From Mesotaenium endlicherianum (lineage: Eukaryota > Streptophyta > Zygnematophyceae > Zygnematales > Mesotaeniaceae): 24,360 nt of DNA. The DNA is taken from NCBI GenBank assembly GCA_009602735.1, contig WELA01008383.1, positions 85,370-109,729 of the forward strand. Direction: 5' to 3'. This document shows positions 9,304-19,329 of this stretch, piece by piece (the stretch's first letter is position 1; every line of letters begins with the position of its first letter). The notes below the pieces were generated by a model. The model did not search any database, was not told the DNA's origin, and saw nothing but the letters and a program-made list of their open reading frames with translations. The translations under genes and the position numbers were made by a program.

Positions 9304-10125
9304 AGAGGACTAAAAGAAAGAGACGACGAAAAGAAATATTGCTCTTGCAATCTGGTCACAAATTATGCATCATGCACAAACTCGTCCTTTGATCCACTCC
9401 CAACCAGGGACAGCATGTTTACATGTTGAGAGCGTATACTTGGCAATGCACTAAAGCCATGTGTAGTTAGTACAAGCGTGTTCAAGCAGTCACGCATGAA
9501 GTGGCATGAACGGCACGTCACGAGACAAGGACGTTGTAACAGCGTTGTGATAAGCGACGTCAAGAAATTGGAGGTAAGTCGGTGTAGAATTAATCAGCAC
9601 GCGGCGACCAATTCACACTTGTGTTTGACCACTGTGTTGACGCTCTGATGGCAGAGTTGAATATAAGAGTGTGCTCCTCTTGCATCCTCTTGCCTATTTG
9701 TTCGCCGGCCAATTTCTGGCCAATTATACAAAGCTAAAAGAGCCCGCCAAAAAGTGTGACCCTTCCAAGTTTCAATCAATCAACAAATCCGGGCTTTTTA
9801 ATTTTCGAACTTTGGGCGCGACCTTCTCAGGCAGCCAGAAATGCCAGGACCACCTTCAGTATGTATCCTGCTCTCGTGTTTTAGCAAGACCAGTATCGTT
9901 CTAGGAATATATTCTCTCTTCTTCAAGCTGCGTCTGAAGTCGCTGCAAACCACCTCAGCCTGGTGAGCCACGATCATTCGTGCTTTTACCGGAACTGGCT
10001 GAACGCTATGAACCTGAAAGACGACTTAAATCTGTCACTTCACTCAATAAACTTGCAGAGATGTAAATTAAATTTTTGATTCGCGCTTCTAAAATGTGGC
10101 AGGTGACGTAAAAATTCTACAAATA
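9304..10125. other. divergent intergenic region upstream of CPBP and HMGB genes
   Basis: The CPBP gene (minus) and the HMG-box gene (plus) diverge from here, so it should contain both promoters, and possibly an untranslated first exon of the CPBP gene. The short open frames at 9363-9563 and 9671-9904 have no recognisable domain and no splice continuity with the neighbours. No RNA gene was recognised. Confidence 0.55.
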
Positions 10126-12654
10126 ATGGGCAGCAAGACGAGACCAGCCCCTCGAAAACGTGTCGACTCAGGAGAAAGTCTTAGGCGAGGTCCTAATGGG
10201 AGTGCCTTTATCAAATGGTAAGATATGTGACGCTTTCTTTCAAGCACCATTTAGACGGTGAAGTAGGAGCTTAATGCATAAAGGAATGCTTTGCAAGAGT
10301 ATTCTATGTTACTGAGCCTTGCTGTGCATGTCCCACTTAAGAGTTGCCCGAGTCGACACGCTGACTTGACTTTGTGCTTCACCCGTCTGATTGTGACTGG
10401 ATTTTACAGCACCGCATGTCAGCGGGATGTTCCTGTGGCAACGGCAGACATGCATACCTGCACAGGGGACAAAGCTAATAGGGAAACTCTTGGTATGAAC
10501 GAACCCACACGAGCCTCTAATGCATCAATTTGCAGGTTGGCATATGACTGTCTTCACGAAAGTACATGCGTACTGTACCAATCTACACAGCCTAACTTGA
10601 GAAGTATCACTACTTTTGAATGCTGTTATGAGCTTTTATTATGTTGAGATGCAGCAAGAATGCGAGATGAATACATGGAGCGTCGCAAAGAAGGAGAAGC
10701 TGAACTGTAAGTTGGCTAGGATGCCAAACCAACTCAAATCTTTATCTTACCTCATTGTCTCAATGCATCTAGTCGGGTATCGTAGTAGATGTCCTATTGC
10801 CGCAAACATCCCAACTGGAAAGAAAGTGGTCAGTTGTACAATTATATCACATAAGTGTGACCGTTTTATGCTGATACGCGATGCATTGATCTTACAGGGC
10901 GGCAAAGAAGGAGGGTAAAGGACGCAAAAAAGTTGACAAAGATCCGAATGAGCCCAAGAAACCAGTAACAGCATTCTTCATATTCATGTAAGTGGTCTCA
11001 TAGTAATCATGCAGACATTTTGAGAAATGGTGCCCAAGGAGTAATTTAATCTGAAAAGGGAAAAGTTCCCCTAGAGCAGCAACCATATGGGACCTTCATA
11101 GTTTTAGTCTAATAATAAATGCAGTGAGATTTTCTGCCCACTGAAGTGACTGTCTCTTCATGTGACGTGCAGGGAAGAGTTCCGGGAAGAATACAAAAAA
11201 GAATATCCTGAGAACAAGAAAGGCTCTGAGGTGAGGCCCACATGCCACCCTGGTCTCCAGAACACAATAGATTCTGTACATAAGTGGTGAATTGCATAGG
11301 TGTTTTTTGACCTTTACATCCTCTCCTGCTGCTGTCTTAGAGTTGCAGAGAACAGCAGTCGTTCTTTGGCAAAATAGGGTGTGTCATCAATGCCCCAAGA
11401 AGCCCCTGCTTCAAACTGCATTGAGGACATACTTGTAATTGATGGCACTCCTGATGCACCTCTGCAGGTGACGAAGGCTGGCGGAGCCAAATGGAAGGAG
11501 ATGACTGAGCAGGTATAGTAGTTTTTGCATGCTGGCTTTTCTGTCAGTATGTGATCCACCATCCCCCAGCTTCTATTTGGCTATCTTTGTGCCAAACATG
11601 TGGTAGCCTGAATGTTTTATTGGAAACTTTTTCATCTGGCACTGATGGGCAGCATTTAAAAACACTGCGATGTATAGTCTATTGTGATCTATGATGATAC
11701 TGCTGTGTGAGGCACTTCTATGCTGGGCCATGGTGTCGTTTTGACACTACTTCACAAATTTTGCAGGATAAGGAGAAGTATGTGAAGGAGCAAGCTGTGC
11801 GAAAGGAGAATTATGAGAAGCTGCTTGCGGACTACAAGGCACAAAAGGTACCAACGGGAAAAAATATTCCCAGGAGGATAAACATAAATAAAGTCAGCAT
11901 CGAACAGTCGTCATATGTTACAGAGGTCTAAGAGCATGCTGACCATCAAATGTGCTTTTTATCTGGACAGAGTGATGAAAAGACCGAAGCTGATGAGGAA
12001 AGGGTGGAAGCCGAAGAGGCCGAACAAGCGGCAGAACAGGATACTGTCCCAGCAGGGGGAAGCAAGAAGAGGCGACTTGAAAAGAAGGCTCCTTCTCCAG
12101 CTGCTAATGGTGATGAGGTATATTTTCTACTTCATTTTTGGATGCTTCCATGTTGAATAACCCTGTAACACGCACCCGCAAAACACATATTTGTTAGTGA
12201 ATTTGCCACTTTACATTCCATCTTTTGCTCCCTTTGCTCGTGTAAGTTGGATGCTGGCTCTGTGTAGTAGTATCTTCAATGCTCTAGTTTGTAGCATCTA
12301 ACATCCAAGTGCTGATTCCTGAAGCTCTCACACCATTGTCATCTGCGCCCCGCTGCCCCCTCTCTGGCATATGTACCTCAGTCACTGAAAGAGGTTCGCG
12401 ACCACATACATGCATACTTCTAGTGTGCTGTGTCGGCTTGAACTATTTCCACCAGAACAAAGTGGTGGGTCTCTTTGGTATGTCCGTATTTTTGAAAGAG
12501 TTATGTAACCGTATTGTCATATTGTCTTATTGTTAGGGTGCTGTCTGTCGGGTCAGACTGTCTTCCTTTAGCACAATATGGTGGCTTTTTTTCATTGCAG
12601 GCAAGCGATGAAAGCCCAGCAAGCCTAGAAGACGACATCGAGGACAATGAATAA
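10126..12654 (+). CDS. HMGB: HMGB-type chromatin protein with N-terminal C2HC motif (9 exons)
   Basis: Exons 10126-10217, 10410-10492, 10655-10706, 10898-10987, 11173-11230, 11468-11512, 11767-11847, 11971-12117 and 12601-12654 join in frame to 233 residues. After a basic start with RKR, residues 30-48 form a possible zinc-binding C-x2-C-x11-H-x-C (C31, C34, H46, C48); C31 is created across the exon 1/2 junction. One HMG box follows at about 91-166: DPNEPKKPVTAFFIFMEEF, then KAGGAKWKEMTEQDKEKYV and a charged third helix. The tail is Glu/Asp-rich with a likely nuclear signal, KKRRLEKK, at 199-206. This order (C2HC-like segment with a conserved DVPVA...MHTC core, HMG box, acidic tail) is that of plant HMGB6/7-type proteins, which bind and bend DNA in the nucleus. 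A TGTAA signal follows 46 bases after the stop. Confidence 0.94.
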
Positions 12655-13484
12655 GTTAACATACGATACATAGAAAGTATATTAAGTGCTCTAAGATCCT
12701 GTAACATCAGTTCCGCAGTCAGTGAGCTCTAGAAACCTGGCCCAATGTTTACTTAAGTTCATAGTCACAATGTTGAAAAGGGTAGTGGATGCTTCCAAAT
12801 ACAGAGTGGAAGGTGCAAGCACCAATTAGATATATAGTTTGAAATGCAGGTGCTTCACAATTATTGGTGAGGCCAACGTCATGTAGGATTAGGAAAAGAA
12901 GCAGTGCACTGCAATAGAAACCTTAAGCACCTCAGATATCATGACAGGTTCCAGAACTCCCTTGTAAATTAACACCCTTCTACAAATAAACTAGATACTA
13001 TGAAGGTCCTTATGCTGTCTAAACTTCAAAGCAGTGCATTGTTTCAGGTAATATGTCTAGTGTGGGCCATGCATATTGCAGATTGACAGCCAGTCTTACA
13101 GGCAATTTGCCTACCCTGCCGCAATATATCACGTTATGTTGCGAACACTTAAGAGAACGGGCCCAGACAGACTTTGTTGAATACGGTACACGTAATTGAC
13201 ATCATTGTATTTGCAAGGGTCTGATTCGAAGCTAGCTATCCCACGGGGTGATGAGAAGTTGAGCAGTAACCAACCTTCACCAAGTGGATAATCATTACTT
13301 TCACTCTCAAGGTGGCCACATGAGTACTACAAGTGTCATCTGCAAAGGGGCAAGGCCCCTGCCCAATGATATATGTACATGATGCGCGACACAACTGTTT
13401 CTTCCTGCTCATTTATCTTGGTCACAATGTGCAGACACGGCATACTTGAGCTACTTAGGATAAGAGCAAGACATTCATTTGCCA
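12655..13484. other. intergenic region between convergent HMGB and syntaxin genes
   Basis: No gene is visible. The left part holds the HMGB 3' UTR. TTACA at 13096-13100 is a distal minus-strand TGTAA, about 390 bases past the syntaxin stop, and may end that transcript. No structured RNA or repeat was recognised. Confidence 0.6.
12700..12704 (+). terminator. TGTAA poly(A) signal for the HMGB gene
   Basis: TGTAA lies 46 bases downstream of the HMGB stop codon, a normal position for a chlorophyte poly(A) signal. A second TGTAA occurs at 12964-12968. Confidence 0.6.
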
Positions 13485-16400
13485 TCAGAAGATGAGGTGT
13501 TTTAGTACAAGCAGCACTATCAACACTAAGCACATCCCGACCAGGATCATAATACAGAAAATCATTGCCGTCCTCTTTTGAGTGGTTTCCGCCTGTCACA
13601 ACGATAGGGACACAAATCAATAAAGCATTTGACTAGTAGAATGAAGACTACAAGATTCCCTCTGACTCAGATCCTGCATTTCTTTCCAGTAAGTGCTACA
13701 AAAACCATCTTGTCCATAATTTCAAAAGGAAGAGCAATGGAGAAAGTACAGAACCACTGAAACTGCCAACATGTAAGCAAACTGATTAGAGCAGCCAGCA
13801 TACTGGTACAGACCCAAGTTCTCACAAGAGACCAAGCCCTCATGCGTAGCAATCGGGAGGATGACTGTTCAATACCTTCTTCAAATGCTTCATGCCCTTG
13901 TCGATGGCAGCCCCTACGTTCTGAATGTTGTAGTCTATTCTGTCCACTATTGTGCCCTGCTCAGTGAAGTATACAACAAGAATGGACAAACTCTCGTCAG
14001 ATTAGCCTCTCCGCCCCGTCAGTTGCACACAATTTCACGTGCCTTAAATATGGTCCGCAGGAGTTTCGGTGTGTATGCCACTTCATAATTGCACAATTAG
14101 AGAGTTTTACCAGAAGCAAATATCATCTTGGAAAAAGACACTGCAGTAACAGCTGGCAGCGTGGGGTGTTACCTGGTCGATGACGAGTACCGATAAGTCT
14201 CGCATGACTTGCGCTAAGTCGTTGACCGACTGCACAATCTGCAAGACGGGGAGGAGCAACATGCTTATCTGCGTCAGTTGTCCTGCTAGCATGAACGCGC
14301 CACACATGCGCCGCTAACTACTGCAATTACGTAGTGCAGTAGCAACACCAAAAAGTGAGATATCACAGGTACCAAGATGGTCCCCTCGCGAAGCATAGCG
14401 AGTAGCCTTTGCCATGTCTCGTGTGTCTGTCAGCACCTTTTGCGAGAGGCCTTACCAGCAGCTGCATGCTCACATTCACCAAGTCGAGAAAGAGAAACTC
14501 ACACTCATTGTCCACAAACTCACTACGGCAGCGAGAAGGAAAGCGTACCTCTTTCATCTCCTGCTCTCGCTCCACTGTGGAAGCCTCCATGCGCCTCACC
14601 CTCATAGTCTGACGCTCGTCAAAGCCCTGTTGGAGAAAGAACCAACACTTACAAGGCAGGTGAACACTCACGCATCATGGAACTTCAAGACTGCCCTTCA
14701 AACACAACAGGCAGGCTTCAATGAGCAGGAAGTGGGAGGCCATGCATGACCCTTTAGTACCACTCCAAAGGCTGCTCGAGATTCTCCCCTGAAAGAAACA
14801 AAACTTGTACTGATCTGTACAAGGTTCCTCGGAGCTACTCATATAGTAGCTCAGGGACCCCCCCCCCCTTTCAAGAAACAGTACTTGTACAAATATGCAA
14901 CGGGAAGGAAGAGAGTCTCACGGGATCAAACAGGTCGTCATCTTCTCTTTGTACACTCTGGCTGGGCGTCGGTAGACCGCTATTTGACGCCCCCTGCCAC
15001 CCCTTGTCAGACGTGACCACGTGAGTGTCACCAACTTCAATGCATACTTGCATAATAGATTACACTACAGGCGTTCATAGGAAAATTAACTAGAAATTCC
15101 TATAATAGATCGTCAAACATTACGACCCGTCCTGTAGGAAGAGCTATCACAGGACCGCTGCAGGAATAAGCTCCACCATCCCAACTCATCCGGCTTGTAA
15201 TTTCTCTGAAGTGAAGATCATCATTAAACAATCTTGCAAACCGAGATGCCCAGTATTACCAGGTCAGCGTTGCAAGACCTGTAACCCAACACGTTGCTAG
15301 GCTTTCACTACCTATCTCTCTGCATCTCAAGAGCAGGAATAGGAGACTTGATAGTCCACCACCAGTACGAGAAAAAGGATTTGTGCACTTGTGCGTCAAT
15401 CAACAAAAGGGACTGACTGTCGCTGTCGAGTGCGGATTTCAAACAAGGTGACTCACTAGCAGAAAACTGAAGTCTGGAAGGGACCTGAGGGGCACCTCTT
15501 GTTGAGCCTGCAGCCGTCTCAAGTACCCCTTCTGCATCTTTCTGAAGTCCATCGACAGCTGTTGCAAGTCAGTCGCCATGGATCTCTGAAAAAAGAGAAA
15601 GACCATCCCCATGCATCTCATTGCTTTGCACCGCTGACCCAGTTTGCTTAGGAAGGGGATTGTTTTCCAATATATAATTGCTTACGAGGAGACCAGTGAG
15701 GTATCAGAGCCTCCTCTACTTTACACATTGAGGTACGTTTAGTTCCATGCCTATGTATGATAGAAATATGATACGAAGCAAGAGCCATGTGCTCTGGACA
15801 GAGCAGGTCTCCAGCAGAAAGGACTGTGTTACAAACAGATACACATTAGATTGGCTTGGGTGCGGGTACAGCAGTTTCTAGTCGTGAAAGATGCATAATG
15901 ACTGGGAGGTGACGAACAAGCACCTGGACATTTCGGGCTATGTTATTGTCCTCTCCTCCTGTACTGCCCTTCGTCAACCTCTGCAGACTTTTCTCACAAC
16001 GCTTGAGCCCTATGGTGATCTCCTGTGTCAACAGTTCCACTGTCTCATCATGCGTGTTCTCGTTGTCAAAAGTGGGCAGAAGTGCCCGGGCATGAGCCTT
16101 TGATAGCTCTGCTGTTTTAGATTTGAGCCGCTGCATGTCCTCCTTCACCTTCTCGGATACATCCACCCACATGGGCGGCAGGGTGGTTGACGCTCCATTC
16201 CCTCTGCACCTCACAAGAGCATTAGTTCTTCATGAAGTTCTTAGTGAGGGATTCTTTTCTAGCTTCTTTCCAGTGCCTTCCGCCCTAGCAACCCACTAGG
16301 TTATCTGGTTCTCGTATCAAGAGATGTTTCAAGAAACTATAGTTGACACGCTGCAGGATGAACTCATCTCTCACAAGTCACACATATCAGACCGCCAGTG

Positions 16401-16866
16401 GTAGTCATATATACATGTGCAATAGATGCCAAAAAACGGATAGGATTCTCTGCACCTTGGTCCTCGACACAAGTAAAGAGAATGGGCAAGACAAGGCCCC
16501 CAAATCATTGACCTAGCCATTGCCCACATAAGATCACAACATATTCTTGACAGATTTCTGCAGCAGCAATACAGGCATGCTGACTCCTAAAAGGCACAAA
16601 GACTTCATGCCCATTGGCAGCCTGATCTCCCAGTCTCCCGTGGACAGAATGGCAGTGTTGAAACATAGATACGCTACGTGCAGAGATTTCTCGTCCCCCA
16701 CATGAATCTAATACCTGAAGGAATCGACAGGCTGCAGCTGAATATATCCGCCTCCTGTGGTCGGTCGCTGTGGACCATTCTCGTGTTCTATAGAAGTATC
16801 TGCCCTAGGCTGCTTGAGGGCATCTCTGTACTTCAAAAATGCTTGGGTCCTATTTCTAGTAGCCAT
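13485..16866 (-). CDS. SYP4: Qa-SNARE, SYP4/syntaxin-16 (Tlg2) type (8 exons)
   Basis: Exons on the minus strand are 16866-16715, 16203-15924, 15585-15496, 14993-14922, 14626-14549, 14238-14173, 13956-13876 and 13592-13485. They give 308 residues, close to plant SYP41-43. The start MATRNRTQAFLKYRDAL matches the plant family. LPPMWVDVSEK and LTQEITIGLKRCEKSLQRL belong to the N-terminal Habc region, followed by SMATDLQQLSMDFRKMQKGY. The SNARE helix spans about 210-272 (VEREQEMKEIVQSVNDLAQV, then VLVIDQGTIVDRIDYNIQNV), with Gln246 as the zero-layer residue of a Qa-SNARE. A single membrane anchor covers about 283-303, followed by a five-residue lumenal end. These proteins drive membrane fusion at the trans-Golgi/early endosome. 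In plants they pair with VTI12, SYP61 and the VPS45 regulator; that partnership is family knowledge, not visible here. Confidence 0.97.
14804..14852. repeat. two short inverted repeats in a syntaxin intron
   Basis: CTTGTAC/GTACAAG (14804-14810 and 14817-14823) and GAGCTACT/AGTAGCTC (14832-14839 and 14845-14852) are adjacent perfect inverted repeats with 5-6-base loops. They sit in the intron before exon 4 (in transcript order, 15495-14994 is upstream and 14921-14627 holds them). A poly-C run follows. Function not evident. Confidence 0.6.
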
Positions 16867-19286
16867 CTTCACCTACCCTGAAATTGTATCCCATGCAAGT
16901 AAGGTATTCATCCCCACCAACAATGCTTTCGAAAACTTATGTACAAGTTATGGGAAGATCTCGAAAAGATCCATGACAATTGGAAAGAAGCACCCTCATA
17001 TGGAAGAATGTTCTTTGCGTGATTCTGCGGTGATAAGTTTCATATGCCTTTCAGCTTTATTCTACTCGCAGCGAAAATACGATGTAGAGAAACGACAGGT
17101 GCATAGGTAACGATTGAAACTCATGAGGAGAATGTAATACACACCACATTCCTCTTTTGCTGGAAGGCAGAACGAAGTGCTTCAAATGGGTCCTCAGTAT
17201 CATGTGGACATCTTTGATAATGAGGTTAAAGGATGTAATGTAATAGAAGTAAAAGAGAAGAGACTGTGATCTAGCCTCTTGTCGTGTCGGTTAGTATACT
17301 TCCATGCGTTTGCTGAGATGAAATTAGGACCCAACTGGACCCAACCTGTGCAGAGTGGAGTCGCGTGGCGTCGCGTGGGGTCGCACAAATGCGCACAACC
17401 AGCAAGAAGCTGTAATAAAATCGACGTGCGACCTGGAGGTTGACTCTCGAGGACAGCCCGTGCCTTGGAGGTGCTTGTTCGTTACTATCTTGCGGACAAT
17501 TGCTCGTACTACTTGCAAATGAGTTACGTATATGTATCCTACCTAAACTTTGACCCGAGCGCTTTTAGCGCGAATTGGAAAAGCGGCATTCCACACCCTT
17601 TCCATGTCGGATCGAACCGGATTGCAAAACTTTTCATTTGAAGTACATCAATCCCACTCAATACACATAGTTTTTTCATGGTGCAAATTATCTCCTTCAA
17701 AAAAAACGAAAAAACACTCCTTCAGACCCGACTATGTCAAAGATTGTAAATTTCAGGTCATACAATATGACATTCCATGTGTGATTTACAACATTATACA
17801 AGATCATTATATGAGAGCATAAGACAATAAAGAGAGATCACTTTCTTTAAATTATGGAACATAAGCAATCTTTCGATGCGTGATCCAATTTTTCATTTCA
17901 AATTACTTGACCCTTCCTTTTAAATTTTAAGAGCTCAAATGAAATTGCAATCATATTGTTGCCCGTGATTTATCGATACGCTATTCTCATGCAAGATCAA
18001 TCTTTTGAGACGAGTGTATTGTGTATCAAATTTTGACTTTTAAATTACTAATTCACATTCTGAGTAGCCCTATGGCAAGATTGAATCTCAATGTAACTTA
18101 AATACTAGAACTGACTAGAACATACACTTTCATACTTTTGATTCTCAATAACACTCAGCATCTCATTATGTCCAATTTATGGTCAACACTTAAGGAGTGG
18201 AAAATCTTGCCAACATTCATGGCATTATTGTCGTCGTAATCATTGGAAATGGTGTGAATCCTATGACATGGTCGTTACAATACATTCTATTTGTTTGAAT
18301 GGAACTATATTCAAGTACAACCATCAAGGGTGGCTAAGGCTAGAGGTATAAACATATGATTAAATCGTTTGTATTGAATGGTCACATCATCAAACAATTG
18401 ATGAATGAGGGACACTGAGTACTCAGTGTGTGCGTGCTGAGACATGGAGACAGAGTTTCTTAATCTTTTAGGTATCATGGATAGAACGTGGACATTATAC
18501 CACGTGAGAGAGTGAAGACTTCCGTTTAGTGGCCCCCATGACTTCCATGACTGCCCTCATCCCTCGAGTCATCTCCTCCTCGAGTCGTATATGCCAAAAT
18601 TCTCTTTGTGGCCTCGGCTCTGCAACCCCAAATATCATCACAGAAGGAGAAAACTAAGAACCCTTAACGTCAAAGGTGAGTCACTACAACGTCTACGCCC
18701 TACCTCTTGCCTGTTTGCATGTACGAAAGGGCTAAACAAGAAGAGGTGTATGGCACTTCAATGGGACCAGCAGTCAATGAGTGCAATACTCATTAAAAGC
18801 AACTTGCAAGTGACGTCCTAAGAAGCCAGGCACTAGCACACGAGAACAGGCAACGAATATTCCAGTATTCACCTCTGCCTTGCACGCTAGCCACTTATGA
18901 GTGTATGCACCAAGACCAACGGGGTCCTCCTCAGTGTCCACAATGGGCCATGGCAATGCCCACACACATAAAGATCGCACTCGCACATTTACATGTAGCA
19001 AGAAGTGATAGCAATGAGAAGGGGGGGATGGAAAGATTAGGGTAGAAAGGTGAGCCGGACCGGGATAGAGGTAAAAATTGAAGGGTGATCCTTGAGGGTG
19101 ATGGTTGCGAATGGAGGGCGGAGGAGGGAGGGTCGGCAGGTGAGGGGTGAAGAATGAGGGGCGAGGGTTTAGCAGGGACGGGTGACAAGGTGAATTGTAA
19201 GAGGCCACGGGCAAAAGGCTTTGACTTCATGGAGAGAGGGTCCACGAGCAAGAGGGGTTTAAGACCGCCCGGGGGGGGGGGGGGGN

Positions 19287-19328
<42 letters not shown>

Positions 19329-19329
19329 C
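16867..19329. other. gene-poor intergenic region, AT-rich core
   Basis: This stretch runs from the start of the syntaxin gene (its promoter is expected just above 16866) to the 3' end of the CLC gene, both transcribed to the left. No frame with a recognisable domain was found on either strand. About 17600-18500 is the AT-richest part of the window. GTCGCGTGG-type words repeat near 17360-17390. From about 19010 to 19270 the plus strand is G/A-rich and leads into the poly-G run; it probably contains the CLC 3' UTR or a last intron. A frame on the minus strand at 18774-18950 could be a last CLC exon, but nothing supports it. Confidence 0.5.
19271..19328. repeat. poly-G homopolymer with an N (probable assembly gap)
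   Basis: There are 57 G residues and one N (19286). On the coding strand of the CLC gene it is poly-C at the very end of the last recognisable exon. Length and reading frame through it cannot be trusted. Confidence 0.95.

Noticed and set aside
10660-12654. HMGB gene starting at the ATG at 10660
   Set aside because: Two upstream exons fit in phase and add the C2HC segment typical of HMGB6/7-like proteins, so this ATG is internal.
17100-18900. Possible transposable element
   Set aside because: No terminal repeats, target-site duplication, transposase or reverse-transcriptase motif could be found by eye.
18774-18950. Possible last exon of the CLC gene
   Set aside because: The frame has no match to the expected C-terminus, and the poly-G gap prevents checking the phase.
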